From the NCBI GenBank assembly GCA_039933635.1, contig JBDTNQ010000004.1:1-64000 (forward strand): DNA of 64,000 nucleotides, given 5' to 3'. The stretch is from JBDTNQ01 sp039933635 (GTDB lineage: Bacteria; Acidobacteriota; Vicinamibacteria; Vicinamibacterales; SCN-69-37). Shown piece by piece: positions 16,909-25,561 of the stretch. The notes under the pieces were generated by a model. That model searched no databases and was not told the DNA's origin. It was given only the letters and a program-made list of their open reading frames with translations. Positions within the stretch are counted from its first letter, which is position 1, and each line of letters begins with the position of its first letter. Made by a program: the position numbers and the translations under genes.

Positions 16909-19890
16909 TTGGGGGATACGCCTCGTACCTCGCCATCCGTGCCTATGCTGGAAGAGCCCCAGACGGGGGGCGGCCGTCAGCCGGGGATGCTCGTCATCTC
17001 GGGCGCGCGCACCCACAACCTCAAAGGCGTGGACCTGACGCTGGCGCACCGCCAGCTGGTTGTGTTCACGGGCGTCAGCGGCTCGGGTAAGTCCTCGCTG
17101 GCGTTCGACACGATCTACGCCGAAGGCCAACGGCGCTACGTCGAGTCCCTGTCCGCGTACGCCCGCCAGTTTCTCGAGCGGATGGAGAAGCCGGACGTCG
17201 ACTCCATCGAGGGCATTGCGCCGGCCATCGCCATCCGCCAGAAGAACGCCATCCGCAACCCCCGGTCGACCGTTGGGACGACCACCGAAATTCACGACTA
17301 CCTGAGACTGCTCTGGGCGCGCGTCGGCCGCACCTTCTGCCGCCAGTGCGGAAAGGAAGTCGAGCGCGAGTCCCCTGAGGTCGTCGCCGCGACGCTCATG
17401 GCGCTGCCCGAGGGCACGCGCCTGCTCGTGGGCTTCGAGCACACGATTATCGCCGCGCCGCTGGCCGGGCCCGTGCTCGATGCGGCGGGCGACGTCGACG
17501 AAGACACCGAGACCGTCGATGCGGTGTTGCCCGACCTCGATCTGCGTGGACCGACCTCCGATCCGATTGCCTCGACCCTCGACACGCTCCGTCGCCGTGG
17601 CTTTGGCCGCGTGTTCATCAACGGGCAAACCCTCTCGATTGACGATGTGACTGCGCGCCCGGAGCTGTTGCTGGGCGCCAAGACCGTGTCGGTCATCGTC
17701 GACCGCGTGCGGGTGAGCGCCGAACTTCGCACGCGCGTGACCGACTCCATGGAGACTGCGTTCCGCGAAGGCGATGGCGCCGCCTTCGCGATTGAGGTCG
17801 ATGCGGACGGCGCGGCGGTAAAGACGCACCGCTTCAGCGAGCGGTTCGAGTGCCGGACGTGTGGCATCGCCTACGAGATCCCGCAGCCGCGGCTGTTCTC
17901 GTTCAACAACCCGTTCGGCGCGTGCCCCGTGTGCCACGGATTCGGCAACGTCATCGAGCTCGACCAGAACCTCGTCGTGCCCGACGGTTCGAAGACGATC
18001 AACGATGGCGCCATTGAGCCCTGGACCAAGCCGCACTACCGCGCGGCGCTGACGGCGCTCAAACGGGTGGCGCGTGAGCACGAGATACGGCTGGACGTGC
18101 CGTGGGAATCGCTGACCGATCGCGAGCGTCAGTTCGTGATGCAGGGCGAGGGCGAGTTCGACGGTGTGGGCGGGTTCTTCCGCCGGCTCGAGCGCAAGAA
18201 ATACAAGGTGCACGTCCGCGTGTTCCTCAGCCGGTACCGTGGCTACGTCACGTGCCCGGCGTGCAGGGGCACACGCCTGCGCCGCGAGGCGCGCGACGTG
18301 AAAGTGGGCGGCGAGACGATCGATAACGTGTGCGCGCTCACGGTGAAGGTCGCGCAGCCGTTCTTCGAGGGCCTGGAGCTGAGCGAGCGGGACGCCACGG
18401 TCGCGGACAAGATTCTGCGCGAGATTCGCCGCCGGCTCGGGTTCCTGACGGACGTCGGCCTCGACTACCTGACGCTCGATCGCCTCTCGTCCACGCTCTC
18501 GGGCGGCGAATCGCAGCGCATCAACCTGGCGACCTCGCTCGGATCGGCGCTGGTCGACACGCTGTATGTCCTCGACGAGCCGTCGATCGGATTGCACCCG
18601 CGCGACAACGAGCGCCTCGTGGCCATCCTGTTGCAGCTCCGTGACCAGGGCAACACGGTGCTCGTCGTCGAACACGACGCGGACATGATCCGCGTGGCCG
18701 ACACGGTGGTCGATCTCGGCCTGGGCGCGGGCGAACAGGGCGGTCGCATCATCTTCGCCGGCACGGTCGCGGCGCTGCTGAAAGACACCCGTTCCTTGAC
18801 GGCGCGCTATCTGCGCGATGAGCTCGCGATTCCCGTGCCCGCGACCCGCCGCCGACCCGGTATCCAGAAGCTGCGCATTCGCGGGGCGACCGAGCACAAT
18901 CTCAAGGACATCACCGTGGACGTGCCGCTCGGCATGCTCACGTGCGTCACCGGCGTCAGCGGCTCGGGCAAGTCCACGCTCGTCCACGATGTGATCTACG
19001 CCGCGGTGAAGCGCGCCAAGGGCGACTGGGATCGCCGCGTCGGGGTACACGAGTCGATCGAGGGCACGGAGTACGTCACCGATGCGGTGCTCGTCGATCA
19101 ACAGCCGATCGGCCGGACGCCGCGCTCGAATCCCGTGACGTATCTCAAAGCGTTCGATCCGATTCGCGAGCTCTTCGCTGCCACCAAGGACGCGCGTGCG
19201 CGCGGCCTCACCGCGAGTCACTTCTCGTTCAACGTGCCCGGCGGACGATGCGAGGCGTGTGAGGGCGAAGGCGTGGTGCGCGTCGAGATGCAGTTTCTCG
19301 CCGACGTCTTCGTGCCGTGCGACCAGTGCGACGGCAAGCGGTTCCGGCCGCAGGTGCTCGAGGTCAAGTACAAGGGCAAGAACATCGACCAGGTCCTCGC
19401 GCTCACCGTGCGGGAGGCCTTGACGTTCTTCGCGGGCGCCAACAAGGTCACGCGTCGCCTGCAGGTCCTCGACGAGATCGGTCTGGGCTATCTCCACCTC
19501 GGGCAGCCGGCTACGACGCTGTCGGGCGGCGAAGCACAGCGCATCAAGATCGCGGCGCATCTCGCGTCGCAGGGCGGCGAGCGGATGCTGTACGTCCTGG
19601 ACGAGCCCACCACGGGGCTCCATTTCGACGACATCGCCAAACTGCTGGGGGCGTTCCGCAAGCTGCTGACGGCTGGCCACAGCCTGCTCGTCATCGAGCA
19701 CAATCTAGATGTGTTGAAAACTGCCGATTGGATCCTTGACCTGGGCCCCGATGGCGGGGCCGCTGGCGGGTCGCTCGTCGTGGCGGGCACGCCTGAACAA
19801 GTGGCCGCCACCCCGGAGTCGTATACGGGTCAGCACCTTGCGCCGGTGCTGGCTGCCGCCAGGGACCAGGCGTACGCGGACCAATCATGA
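16909..19890 (+). CDS. uvrA: UvrA: excinuclease ABC subunit A
   Basis: A 993-residue ABC-type ATPase for DNA damage recognition in nucleotide excision repair. Two ABC modules are complete, each with Walker A (GVSGSGKSS near 55-63 and GVSGSGKST in the second half), LSGGESQR/LSGGEAQR signatures and Walker B/His-loop regions. Zinc-finger cysteines are present in CRTCG...CPVCHG and CEACEG...CDQCDG, and there is an extra CRQCG pair. A TTG at 16909 has AGGA seven bases upstream; ATG 16945 or 16987 are alternatives, the last giving the usual family N-terminus. The next gene overlaps its end by 4 nt. Confidence 0.96.
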   Translation: MGDTPRTSPSVPMLEEPQTGGGRQPGMLVISGARTHNLKGVDLTLAHRQLVVFTGVSGSGKSSLAFDTIYAEGQRRYVESLSAYARQFLERMEKPDVDSIEGIAPAIAIRQKNAIRNPRSTVGTTTEIHDYLRLLWARVGRTFCRQCGKEVERESPEVVAATLMALPEGTRLLVGFEHTIIAAPLAGPVLDAAGDVDEDTETVDAVLPDLDLRGPTSDPIASTLDTLRRRGFGRVFINGQTLSIDDVTARPELLLGAKTVSVIVDRVRVSAELRTRVTDSMETAFREGDGAAFAIEVDADGAAVKTHRFSERFECRTCGIAYEIPQPRLFSFNNPFGACPVCHGFGNVIELDQNLVVPDGSKTINDGAIEPWTKPHYRAALTALKRVAREHEIRLDVPWESLTDRERQFVMQGEGEFDGVGGFFRRLERKKYKVHVRVFLSRYRGYVTCPACRGTRLRREARDVKVGGETIDNVCALTVKVAQPFFEGLELSERDATVADKILREIRRRLGFLTDVGLDYLTLDRLSSTLSGGESQRINLATSLGSALVDTLYVLDEPSIGLHPRDNERLVAILLQLRDQGNTVLVVEHDADMIRVADTVVDLGLGAGEQGGRIIFAGTVAALLKDTRSLTARYLRDELAIPVPATRRRPGIQKLRIRGATEHNLKDITVDVPLGMLTCVTGVSGSGKSTLVHDVIYAAVKRAKGDWDRRVGVHESIEGTEYVTDAVLVDQQPIGRTPRSNPVTYLKAFDPIRELFAATKDARARGLTASHFSFNVPGGRCEACEGEGVVRVEMQFLADVFVPCDQCDGKRFRPQVLEVKYKGKNIDQVLALTVREALTFFAGANKVTRRLQVLDEIGLGYLHLGQPATTLSGGEAQRIKIAAHLASQGGERMLYVLDEPTTGLHFDDIAKLLGAFRKLLTAGHSLLVIEHNLDVLKTADWILDLGPDGGAAGGSLVVAGTPEQVAATPESYTGQHLAPVLAAARDQAYADQS

Positions 19891-21077
19891 ACCGCACGCT
19901 CGCGACGGCCGCCGCCCTTGCCGCTCTGCTCGTCGCCTCCGCCGGCGCGCAGACCCCGACCGAGTGGCAGGACGTCATCCGGAATCTGCGGCACCCCAAT
20001 CCGCAGACGCGTATTGCGGCGCTCGATCGCCTCAACCAGGCCGGCTACGTCCTCGCCGCCGAGGCCGTCGCGCCGCTCGTCGCCGATCCGGACGATCGCG
20101 TGCAGCTCGCCGCCATCGACACGGAGCTCACGTTCTTTCTTGCCGACCGGGTCAACAGCGGCAAGAAGAACCGCGCGCAACTGGCCTTCGAGGCGGGCCC
20201 GCTCGCGCGATCCGCCGTGCGGGCGCCGCCGGCCGTGCTCGATCGTCTCATCACGGCGATGCGCGACGAGAACGCCCTAGTCCGATTCGACGCGATTCAT
20301 GCGCTAGGGGTGATTGCCGAGTCACCGCTCCCGGCGCCACAGGTCAAGGCGCTCGCCGCCGAACTCGACCACTACGATCCAACTATCCGCGCCGCGACGG
20401 CGCGCGTGCTCGGGCGACTTGGCGCGCGGGAATCCGCCGACCAGGTGGCCGTCGCCCTCGTGGATTCAAGCCCCGTCGTCCGCCTCTTCGCCACCGAAGC
20501 GCTCGGCGTCATGCGGGACGCGCGGTCGGCCCAGGAGCTTCGGGATCAGCTCGCGAAGGCGCGTGGTGACATGCTCGGGACCACGCTCCTGGCGCTCGCC
20601 CGCATCGGATTGCGTGACGACATCGGGCTCTTTCGACAGCGCCTTGCGGATCGCGCGCCGCTGCTGCGTCGCGCTGCCGCGGAAGGACTGGGCCGCGCGG
20701 GAGACGCCGGTGCGGTGCCGCTGCTTGAGCCGATGCTCAAGAACGATCGCGACGACAGCGTGCGTCTCGCCGCAGCCTTTGGCCTGCAACGGTTGGGACA
20801 GACGCAGTCCCATGTCATCGCGTGGATGCTCGGCGACGAGAAGACCAACGCCCAGGCGCGGGACTATCTGATCGAGCTGGGCCCGGTGGCGGTACCGGGT
20901 ATCCAACAGGCCTTCAAGTCGGCCAAGGACAGTCGTCATCGGGCGACGCTCGTTCAACTGCTCGGCGTGATCGGGACCAGTGACGCGATGACGTCGATTG
21001 AGCCGCTCCTGAAGGACCCTGACGACCGTGTCCGCCAGGCCGCCATCTGGTCGATGACGCGCCTCCGCCGAGGATAG
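19887..21077 (+). CDS. Exported HEAT-repeat protein
   Basis: A 396-residue protein with a signal peptide (about 1-21, AGAQ) followed by roughly ten HEAT/PBS-lyase-type helical repeats (units such as DENALVRFDAIHALGVI and DPDDRVRQAAIWSMTRL). HEAT solenoids act as binding platforms; no catalytic motif is visible. The start overlaps the uvrA stop by 4 nt (ATGA), which suggests co-translation, though a periplasmic protein in a repair operon is unexpected. Confidence 0.8.
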   Translation: MNRTLATAAALAALLVASAGAQTPTEWQDVIRNLRHPNPQTRIAALDRLNQAGYVLAAEAVAPLVADPDDRVQLAAIDTELTFFLADRVNSGKKNRAQLAFEAGPLARSAVRAPPAVLDRLITAMRDENALVRFDAIHALGVIAESPLPAPQVKALAAELDHYDPTIRAATARVLGRLGARESADQVAVALVDSSPVVRLFATEALGVMRDARSAQELRDQLAKARGDMLGTTLLALARIGLRDDIGLFRQRLADRAPLLRRAAAEGLGRAGDAGAVPLLEPMLKNDRDDSVRLAAAFGLQRLGQTQSHVIAWMLGDEKTNAQARDYLIELGPVAVPGIQQAFKSAKDSRHRATLVQLLGVIGTSDAMTSIEPLLKDPDDRVRQAAIWSMTRLRRG

Positions 21078-21130
21078 ACCTCATCTCTTCAATCCTGCCG
21101 CGATCGTTCTACGCGCGTCCCACGCTGGAT

Positions 21131-21721
21131 GTGCTCGACGACATCATCGGCAAGGTCCTCGTGCACGAGATGCGCGGTCGCATTGCCGCAGGCGCCATCG
21201 TCGAGGCCGAGGCCTACATCGGCGAAGACGATCCGGCGTGCCACGCGGCGCCTGGGCCGACCAGACGGAACGCGCCCCTCTACGGAAAGCCCGGCCACGC
21301 GTACGTCTACCTGAACTATGGGTTGCACTACCTGGTGAACGCGGTGACCGAAGACGAGGGGCGTCCCGCGGCAATCCTGATTCGCGCGCTCGAGCCGGTC
21401 GAAGGCCTCGACCTCATGCGCCGCCGTCGCGCGCGGCGACGCCAATCCGCGGCAGCGATTCCCGACGCGGATCTCTGCCGTGGTCCCGGCAACCTCACGG
21501 TGGCGCTCGGAATTTCGCTGCGACAGAACACGGTCGACCTGGTGACCGGTCCGCTGAGACTCGAGGATCGAGGCCTGCACGTCGGCCCCCTTGTGCGCTC
21601 GTCGCGCATCGGCATCCGCGTTGGCATCGATCGGCCGTGGCGATGTCATGTGCGAGGACATGAGAGCGTGTCGGGCGAGCGTGGCGCTCGGGCGGTCCGT
21701 CTTCGATCCCCGAACCTGTAG
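21131..21721 (+). CDS. AAG/MPG-type 3-methyladenine DNA glycosylase
   Basis: A monofunctional DNA glycosylase that removes alkylated and deaminated purines. Conserved pieces are IVEAEAYIGEDDPACHA (containing the catalytic Glu region), RRNAPLYGKPGHAYVYLNYGLHYLVN, and CRGPGNLTVALGI. The first usable GTG is at 21131, giving 196 residues. However, the family N-terminus LPRSFYARPTLDV is encoded in frame from about 21095 without an ATG, GTG or TTG. Translation may start at a rare codon (CTG 21095 or ATC 21083, the latter eight bases after GAGGA), or the N-terminus may be lost. Confidence 0.85.
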   Translation: MLDDIIGKVLVHEMRGRIAAGAIVEAEAYIGEDDPACHAAPGPTRRNAPLYGKPGHAYVYLNYGLHYLVNAVTEDEGRPAAILIRALEPVEGLDLMRRRRARRRQSAAAIPDADLCRGPGNLTVALGISLRQNTVDLVTGPLRLEDRGLHVGPLVRSSRIGIRVGIDRPWRCHVRGHESVSGERGARAVRLRSPNL

Positions 21722-21749
21722 CCGCAGCGGAGCGGACCCGTGGCCCTTG

Positions 21750-21777
21750 GAGCCCCCGGACCTTCAGGTCCAGAGCC
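21750..21777. repeat. Degenerate copy of palindrome family A
   Basis: GGAGCCCCCGGACCT followed by AGGTCCAGAGCC matches the 9906-9931 palindrome with a few changes in the outer arm. It lies between the convergent glycosylase and htrA-like genes. Confidence 0.5.
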
Positions 21778-21798
21778 ACGAGACCGTCTGAAGACGTC

Positions 21799-22935
21799 CT
21801 ACTGTCTCTGCCGGACTGCCTGGGTCTGGCGGGCGACAATGGGAACGTCGATCGTGGTGCGGCGGCCGTCGCGCTTGCGGACGGCAAGCTTGATGGTACT
21901 GCCGACCTTCTTCTGCACGACCACGCGATCGATCTGCTCGCCGGTGCTGACCCGTTGGTTGTCGACGCTGATGACGATGTCGCCGAAGCCGAGGCCGGCG
22001 CGGTAGGCCGACGAGGCGCGGGAGATTTCCCGCACGTACACGCCGGTGACATCGAGATCGTTCCGCGCGGCGACGTCCTGATCCACGGTGAACCAGACGA
22101 TGTCGCCGATCGACCCCCACGTCACCGTGCCGTTCTCCTTCAGCTCGGTCATGATCTGGCGCGCGGCGTTCGACGGGATCGCGAATCCGATGCCCTGGTT
22201 GCCGCCCGTCTCCGAGTAGATCAGCGTGTTGATGCCGATCAGTTCGCCGCGGACGCTGACGAGCGCGCCGCCTGAGTTGCCGGGGTTGATGGCAGCATCC
22301 GTCTGAATGAAGTTCTGATACGCCCCCACCTGCTCGGCCGATCGACTGACCGTCGAGACGATGCCGAGGGTGACCGTGCCGCTGAGCTGAAACGGATTGC
22401 CCACCGCGAGCACGAACTCGGCCACGCGCAACTTCGCCGAATCGCCCCACGGCAACGTCTCGAGATTCTTGGCGTCCACCTTCACGACGGCCAGGTCGCT
22501 GACCTCGTCGATCCCGATCAACTTGCCCGGCCGCTCGCGGCCGTCCGAGAGTGTCACGCGGATATCCGCGCCGGCGTTGCCAATCACGTGCTTGTTGGTC
22601 AGCACGTACCCATCGGACGACACGACGACGCCCGAACCCAGACTTTGGGATTGCTGGGCGCGGTTGCCCGTCCAGAACTGCATGAACGGGTCCATCTCCA
22701 CGATGGTCGTGGAGGAAATGTTGGCGGAGACGCGCAGGGCGGCCTCGGCCACGTCCGAGAGATTCAACCCGGCGGCCAGCGCGGCCGCGGGTCGTGCCGG
22801 TGGCCGCGGCGTGGCGGCCTGGGTCGGCTCGGCGGCGGCGGGGCCGGTGGCCGCGAACCGGCCGGAGACGACAAGCCCGCCGGCGAATCCGGCGGCGAGC
22901 ACCAACGCAAACAAAGACGTGCGGGACACGGACAT
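21799..22935 (-). CDS. HtrA/DegP-type periplasmic serine protease with PDZ domain
   Basis: 378 residues from the ATG at 22935. The N-terminus is a signal anchor (about 7-26) and a Pro/Ala-rich linker. The trypsin-like domain has the complete triad His116 (TNKHVIG), Asp147 (VSDLAVV) and Ser221 (NPGNSGGAL). One PDZ domain (about 280-365, with YVREISRASSAYRAGLGFGDIV) follows. It should degrade or hold misfolded envelope proteins. It lies five bases after the hsp20 gene stop, a logical chaperone/protease operon. The frame continues upstream to 23112, but that part overlaps hsp20. Confidence 0.92.
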   Translation of the reverse strand: MSVSRTSLFALVLAAGFAGGLVVSGRFAATGPAAAEPTQAATPRPPARPAAALAAGLNLSDVAEAALRVSANISSTTIVEMDPFMQFWTGNRAQQSQSLGSGVVVSSDGYVLTNKHVIGNAGADIRVTLSDGRERPGKLIGIDEVSDLAVVKVDAKNLETLPWGDSAKLRVAEFVLAVGNPFQLSGTVTLGIVSTVSRSAEQVGAYQNFIQTDAAINPGNSGGALVSVRGELIGINTLIYSETGGNQGIGFAIPSNAARQIMTELKENGTVTWGSIGDIVWFTVDQDVAARNDLDVTGVYVREISRASSAYRAGLGFGDIVISVDNQRVSTGEQIDRVVVQKKVGSTIKLAVRKRDGRRTTIDVPIVARQTQAVRQRQ

Positions 22936-22940
22936 AACGT

Positions 22941-23330
22941 TCAGCTCACATCGATACGGCGACGATCCGTGGCGGCCTTCGGGATCGTGACGAGGAGGAC
23001 GCCGTCGGTAAACTCGGCGGTGATGGCGTCGGGCAGGACCGGCGCGGCAAAGCGCACGGACCGGGCAAACTGACCTTGACCTCGCTCGAGCTGGTGATAG
23101 CGCTCGGGACACGCTTGCGGGGGCCTGATGCCACGGACGGTGAGCACCATGTCGGCAAACTCGAGGGCGACGTCGGATCGGGCGAGGCCCGGCAGTTCAA
23201 TGGAAATGGCGTAGCGGTCGTCGAACTCCGCCAGGTCCACCGGGGGCACCCAGCCCGGGCTGGCCCGGCTGAACAGGCTCTCGAGCCGCTCCTGCATGGT
23301 CAGCAGGTCGCGCACCGGATCCCAAGGCAT
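22941..23330 (-). CDS. Hsp20/alpha-crystallin small heat-shock protein
   Basis: A 129-residue chaperone. The alpha-crystallin domain (about 30-125) is recognisable from FDDRYAISIELPGL, the DMVLTVRGIR strand, FARSVRFAAPVLPDAITAEFTDGVLLVTIPKA, and the closing basic segment. It binds unfolding proteins without ATP. The short N-terminal arm (MPWDPVRDLLTMQERLESLF) is typical. It is first in an operon with the HtrA-type protease. Its 5' flank begins directly in the ATCGGG repeat tract. Confidence 0.9.
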   Translation of the reverse strand: MPWDPVRDLLTMQERLESLFSRASPGWVPPVDLAEFDDRYAISIELPGLARSDVALEFADMVLTVRGIRPPQACPERYHQLERGQGQFARSVRFAAPVLPDAITAEFTDGVLLVTIPKAATDRRRIDVS

Positions 23331-23470
23331 CGGGTCAATTTTACATCGGGCTATCGGGACATTGCATTGGCACGTCGGGTTATCGGGGCATCTCGATCGG
23401 GCATCGGGTCACCGGATCGGGCATCGGGTCACCGGGGGATCGGGCATCGGGTCATCCGCCATCGGGTCCG
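23330..23470. repeat. ATCGGG-rich tandem repeat tract between hsp20 and efp
   Basis: About eleven ATCGGG hexamers occur in roughly 140 bp. The core holds three copies of a 20-bp unit (GATCGGGCATCGGGTCACCG): 23395-23414, 23415-23434, and a truncated copy at 23438-23455 after GGG. It fills the space between the two divergent genes. Confidence 0.8.
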
Positions 23471-23477
23471 TCGGCCG

Positions 23478-23483
23478 TATAAT
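23478..23483 (+). promoter_or_regulatory. Consensus -10 element of efp
   Basis: A perfect TATAAT lies 33 nt before the efp start. No TTGACA-like -35 sits at 17 bp; that position is occupied by the end of the repeat tract. Confidence 0.5.
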
Positions 23484-23515
23484 CACATGTTCACCAGCGA
23501 CACCTAGACGACCCT

Positions 23516-24079
23516 ATGAGCTCACTTCAAGCGACCCGTCTTCGCAAAGGCATGTTGATCAAGTTCGAGAACGCGCTCTGCCGCATCCTCGATTTGCATC
23601 ACATCACCCCCGGCAACAAGCGTGCGCACGTGCAGTGCAAGATGCGCGACATCCGCAACAACCGGCTGATCGACTTCAAGTTCCGGGCGGAGGATGACGT
23701 CGAGCGCGCGACACTCGACGAGCAGCAGATGCAGTTCCTGTATCGGGACGGCGACTTCTTCAACTTCATGAACACCGAGACGTTCGAGCAATTGCACCTG
23801 ACGCAGGAGGTCCTGGGCGACCACGCGCTGTATCTGCTGCCCGACTCCGTCATCAGCGTGGAGTTCTACGAGACCGAGCCGGTGGGCATCCATCTGCCGG
23901 TGATTGTCGACCTCCGCGTGGCCGATACCGTGCCGGGCATCAAGGGCGCGACCGCCTCCGCCCAGATCAAGCCTGCAACGCTAGAGACAGGGCTTGTCGT
24001 GAACGTGCCGTCCTTCATCAATACCGGCGACGTGATTCGCGTGAACACCGAGACCGGCGAGTATCAGTCGCGCGTCTGA
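23516..24079 (+). CDS. efp: Elongation factor P
   Basis: A 187-residue translation factor that rescues ribosomes stalled at polyproline stretches. All three beta domains are present: the KOW-like N-domain (residues 1-65), the OB domain with DFFNFMNTETFEQ and the VEFYETEPVGIHLP signature, and the C-terminal OB domain ending GDVIRVNTETGEYQSRV. The modification loop reads TPGNKRAH, so the position of the usual Lys34 is Asn, with Lys35 beside it. No EpmA, EarP or other modification gene is in the window. Many genes here encode Pro-rich proteins that may need EF-P. Confidence 0.95.
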   Translation: MSSLQATRLRKGMLIKFENALCRILDLHHITPGNKRAHVQCKMRDIRNNRLIDFKFRAEDDVERATLDEQQMQFLYRDGDFFNFMNTETFEQLHLTQEVLGDHALYLLPDSVISVEFYETEPVGIHLPVIVDLRVADTVPGIKGATASAQIKPATLETGLVVNVPSFINTGDVIRVNTETGEYQSRV

Positions 24080-24092
24080 CGCGGGAGACGCG

Positions 24093-24647
24093 ATGGACCA
24101 ACTTCAAGGACGGCCGGGCTGGATCGAAGTCATCACCGGCAGCATGTTCAGCGGCAAGAGCGAGGAACTGATTCGCCGGCTGCGCCGGGCGCAAATCGCG
24201 CGGCAGCGCGTCCAGATCTTCAAACCCGTGATCGACGATCGCTACAGCGAGGTCGCGATCGTGTCGCACAGTGACATGAAGATTCCTTCGGAGAGCGTGG
24301 CGACGACGGCGGAACTGCGTTCGCGGGTGCTGCCGGACACCGACGTGGTCGGCATCGACGAAGGGCAGTTCTTTGACGCGGGGCTCCCCGCGGTCTGCGC
24401 GGAACTCGCGGCCCAAGGCAAGCGCGTCATCGTCGCAGGCCTCGACACCGACTACCGCGCCAAACCCTTCGAGCCGATGCCGCAGTTGCTCGCCACGGCG
24501 GAGTACATCACCAAGACGCTGGCCATCTGCATGGTCTGCGGCGGTCCCGCCAACCGCACGCAACGCCTCGTCGCCTCGAATGATCGCGTGCTGGTCGGGG
24601 CGACGGGAACGTACGAAGCGCGTTGCCGGCACTGCCACCAGATATAA
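24093..24647 (+). CDS. tdk: Thymidine kinase (type II)
   Basis: A 184-residue enzyme that phosphorylates thymidine with ATP in the salvage pathway. The P-loop is GSMFSGKSEE (16-25), the Walker B/catalytic stretch is VVGIDEGQFF, and the lasso follows near GLDTDYRAKPF. The structural zinc site comes from CMVCGG and CRHCH, where one ligand position is His rather than Cys at the end. It starts 13 nt after efp, probably the same transcript. Confidence 0.95.
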   Translation: MDQLQGRPGWIEVITGSMFSGKSEELIRRLRRAQIARQRVQIFKPVIDDRYSEVAIVSHSDMKIPSESVATTAELRSRVLPDTDVVGIDEGQFFDAGLPAVCAELAAQGKRVIVAGLDTDYRAKPFEPMPQLLATAEYITKTLAICMVCGGPANRTQRLVASNDRVLVGATGTYEARCRHCHQI

Positions 24648-24687
24648 GAGATCGGGTCTCCTCGATCATCACGGAGACCCGGTCTCT
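24647..24687. terminator. Bidirectional terminator, hairpin family B variant
   Basis: AGAGATCGGGTCTCC and GGAGACCCGGTCTCT form a 15-bp stem with one mismatch and an 11-nt loop, followed on the plus strand by CTTTG. It overlaps the tdk stop and lies before the convergent phosphatidyltransferase gene stop. Confidence 0.75.
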
Positions 24688-24691
24688 TTGA

Positions 24692-25468
24692 CTATCTCCC
24701 TACGATCCACTGAATGACGCCCCTACCCCCGACGGCCATGGGGTCGCGGAGCCAATCGGGCGGCGTCATCCAGACGAACGCGAGAATCGCGATCACCCAC
24801 AGGTCGTAGGCGATGGTGGCGCGGTCGTCGGTCCAGTAGAACGCGCGGACGAGCCAGCCTAGCGGCCCCTTCCGGTCGGGCTGCGGGCGCCGGTTCAGTT
24901 CGAGATACGTGTACACGATCCGGTCGATGACCGTCACGATGGAGAGGACGCCGATGACCCACATGACGGCCGCCATCCGATTGGTGAAGGCGCCGATCAT
25001 GAAGAGCACGATGCGCTCGGGCCGCTCCATGAAGCCGACCTTGCAGCGCGGGATCATCGACTCGGCCCGGGCGCGCGTGTAGCTGGTCATGGTGGCAAAG
25101 ACCATCGCCACCGAGGTGATGAGCACGTAGTCCGTGCGGCCCAGGGACGCGTAGAGGCAGATCAGGCCGACCGAGAGCGCCAGGTCGGAGAACCGGTCGA
25201 TCACCGAGTCCCAGAATCCGCCGAAGTCGCTGACCGCGCCCATCTCCGTGGCCACCTTACCGTCGATGAAATCGAAGATGTTCGCGACGATCATGATGGC
25301 GCCGGCGGTGAGGAAGTGCCCCATGCCGAGCGCCCATCCAGCGGCGATGTTGATGAGCACGCCCGTGAACGTGAGAAGATTTGGGTGAATCCGAAGGCGG
25401 ACACACGCGGCGATGATGAGCCGTAGCGGGTAGTTGCAGGCCCGCCCAATGGCGCCAGTGAATGTCAC
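24692..25468 (-). CDS. CDP-alcohol phosphatidyltransferase
   Basis: A 258-residue integral membrane enzyme with about six hydrophobic segments. The CDP-OH motif is at DFIDGKVATEMGAVSDFGGFWDSVIDRFSD: D-x-x-D-G-x-x-A, eight residues, G-x-x-x-D-x-x-x-D. The residue after Ala is Thr, where most family members have Arg. It transfers a phosphatidyl group from CDP-diacylglycerol to an alcohol; inositol-phosphate, glycerol-phosphate or another acceptor cannot be told apart here. It faces tdk across a shared terminator and diverges from uvrC. Confidence 0.87.
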   Translation of the reverse strand: MTFTGAIGRACNYPLRLIIAACVRLRIHPNLLTFTGVLINIAAGWALGMGHFLTAGAIMIVANIFDFIDGKVATEMGAVSDFGGFWDSVIDRFSDLALSVGLICLYASLGRTDYVLITSVAMVFATMTSYTRARAESMIPRCKVGFMERPERIVLFMIGAFTNRMAAVMWVIGVLSIVTVIDRIVYTYLELNRRPQPDRKGPLGWLVRAFYWTDDRATIAYDLWVIAILAFVWMTPPDWLRDPMAVGGRGVIQWIVGR

Positions 25469-25561
25469 GGTCTATGAATGATTTCGGACAGGCCGGTCCC
25501 GCCGCGTACAGTGCGCACGCGGCGCTGACATCAGCATCAACGGCAGCGCGCATCGTAGCCC

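Noticed and set aside
16807..19701. A 964-residue open frame on the minus strand opposite uvrA
   Set aside because: It mirrors uvrA in antisense, is rich in Arg, Ala, His and Asp repeats typical of GC-rich shadow frames, and has no domain or ribosome site.
23395..23455. The 20-bp repeats as a possible CRISPR array
   Set aside because: Units are directly tandem without unique spacers, and no cas gene is present.
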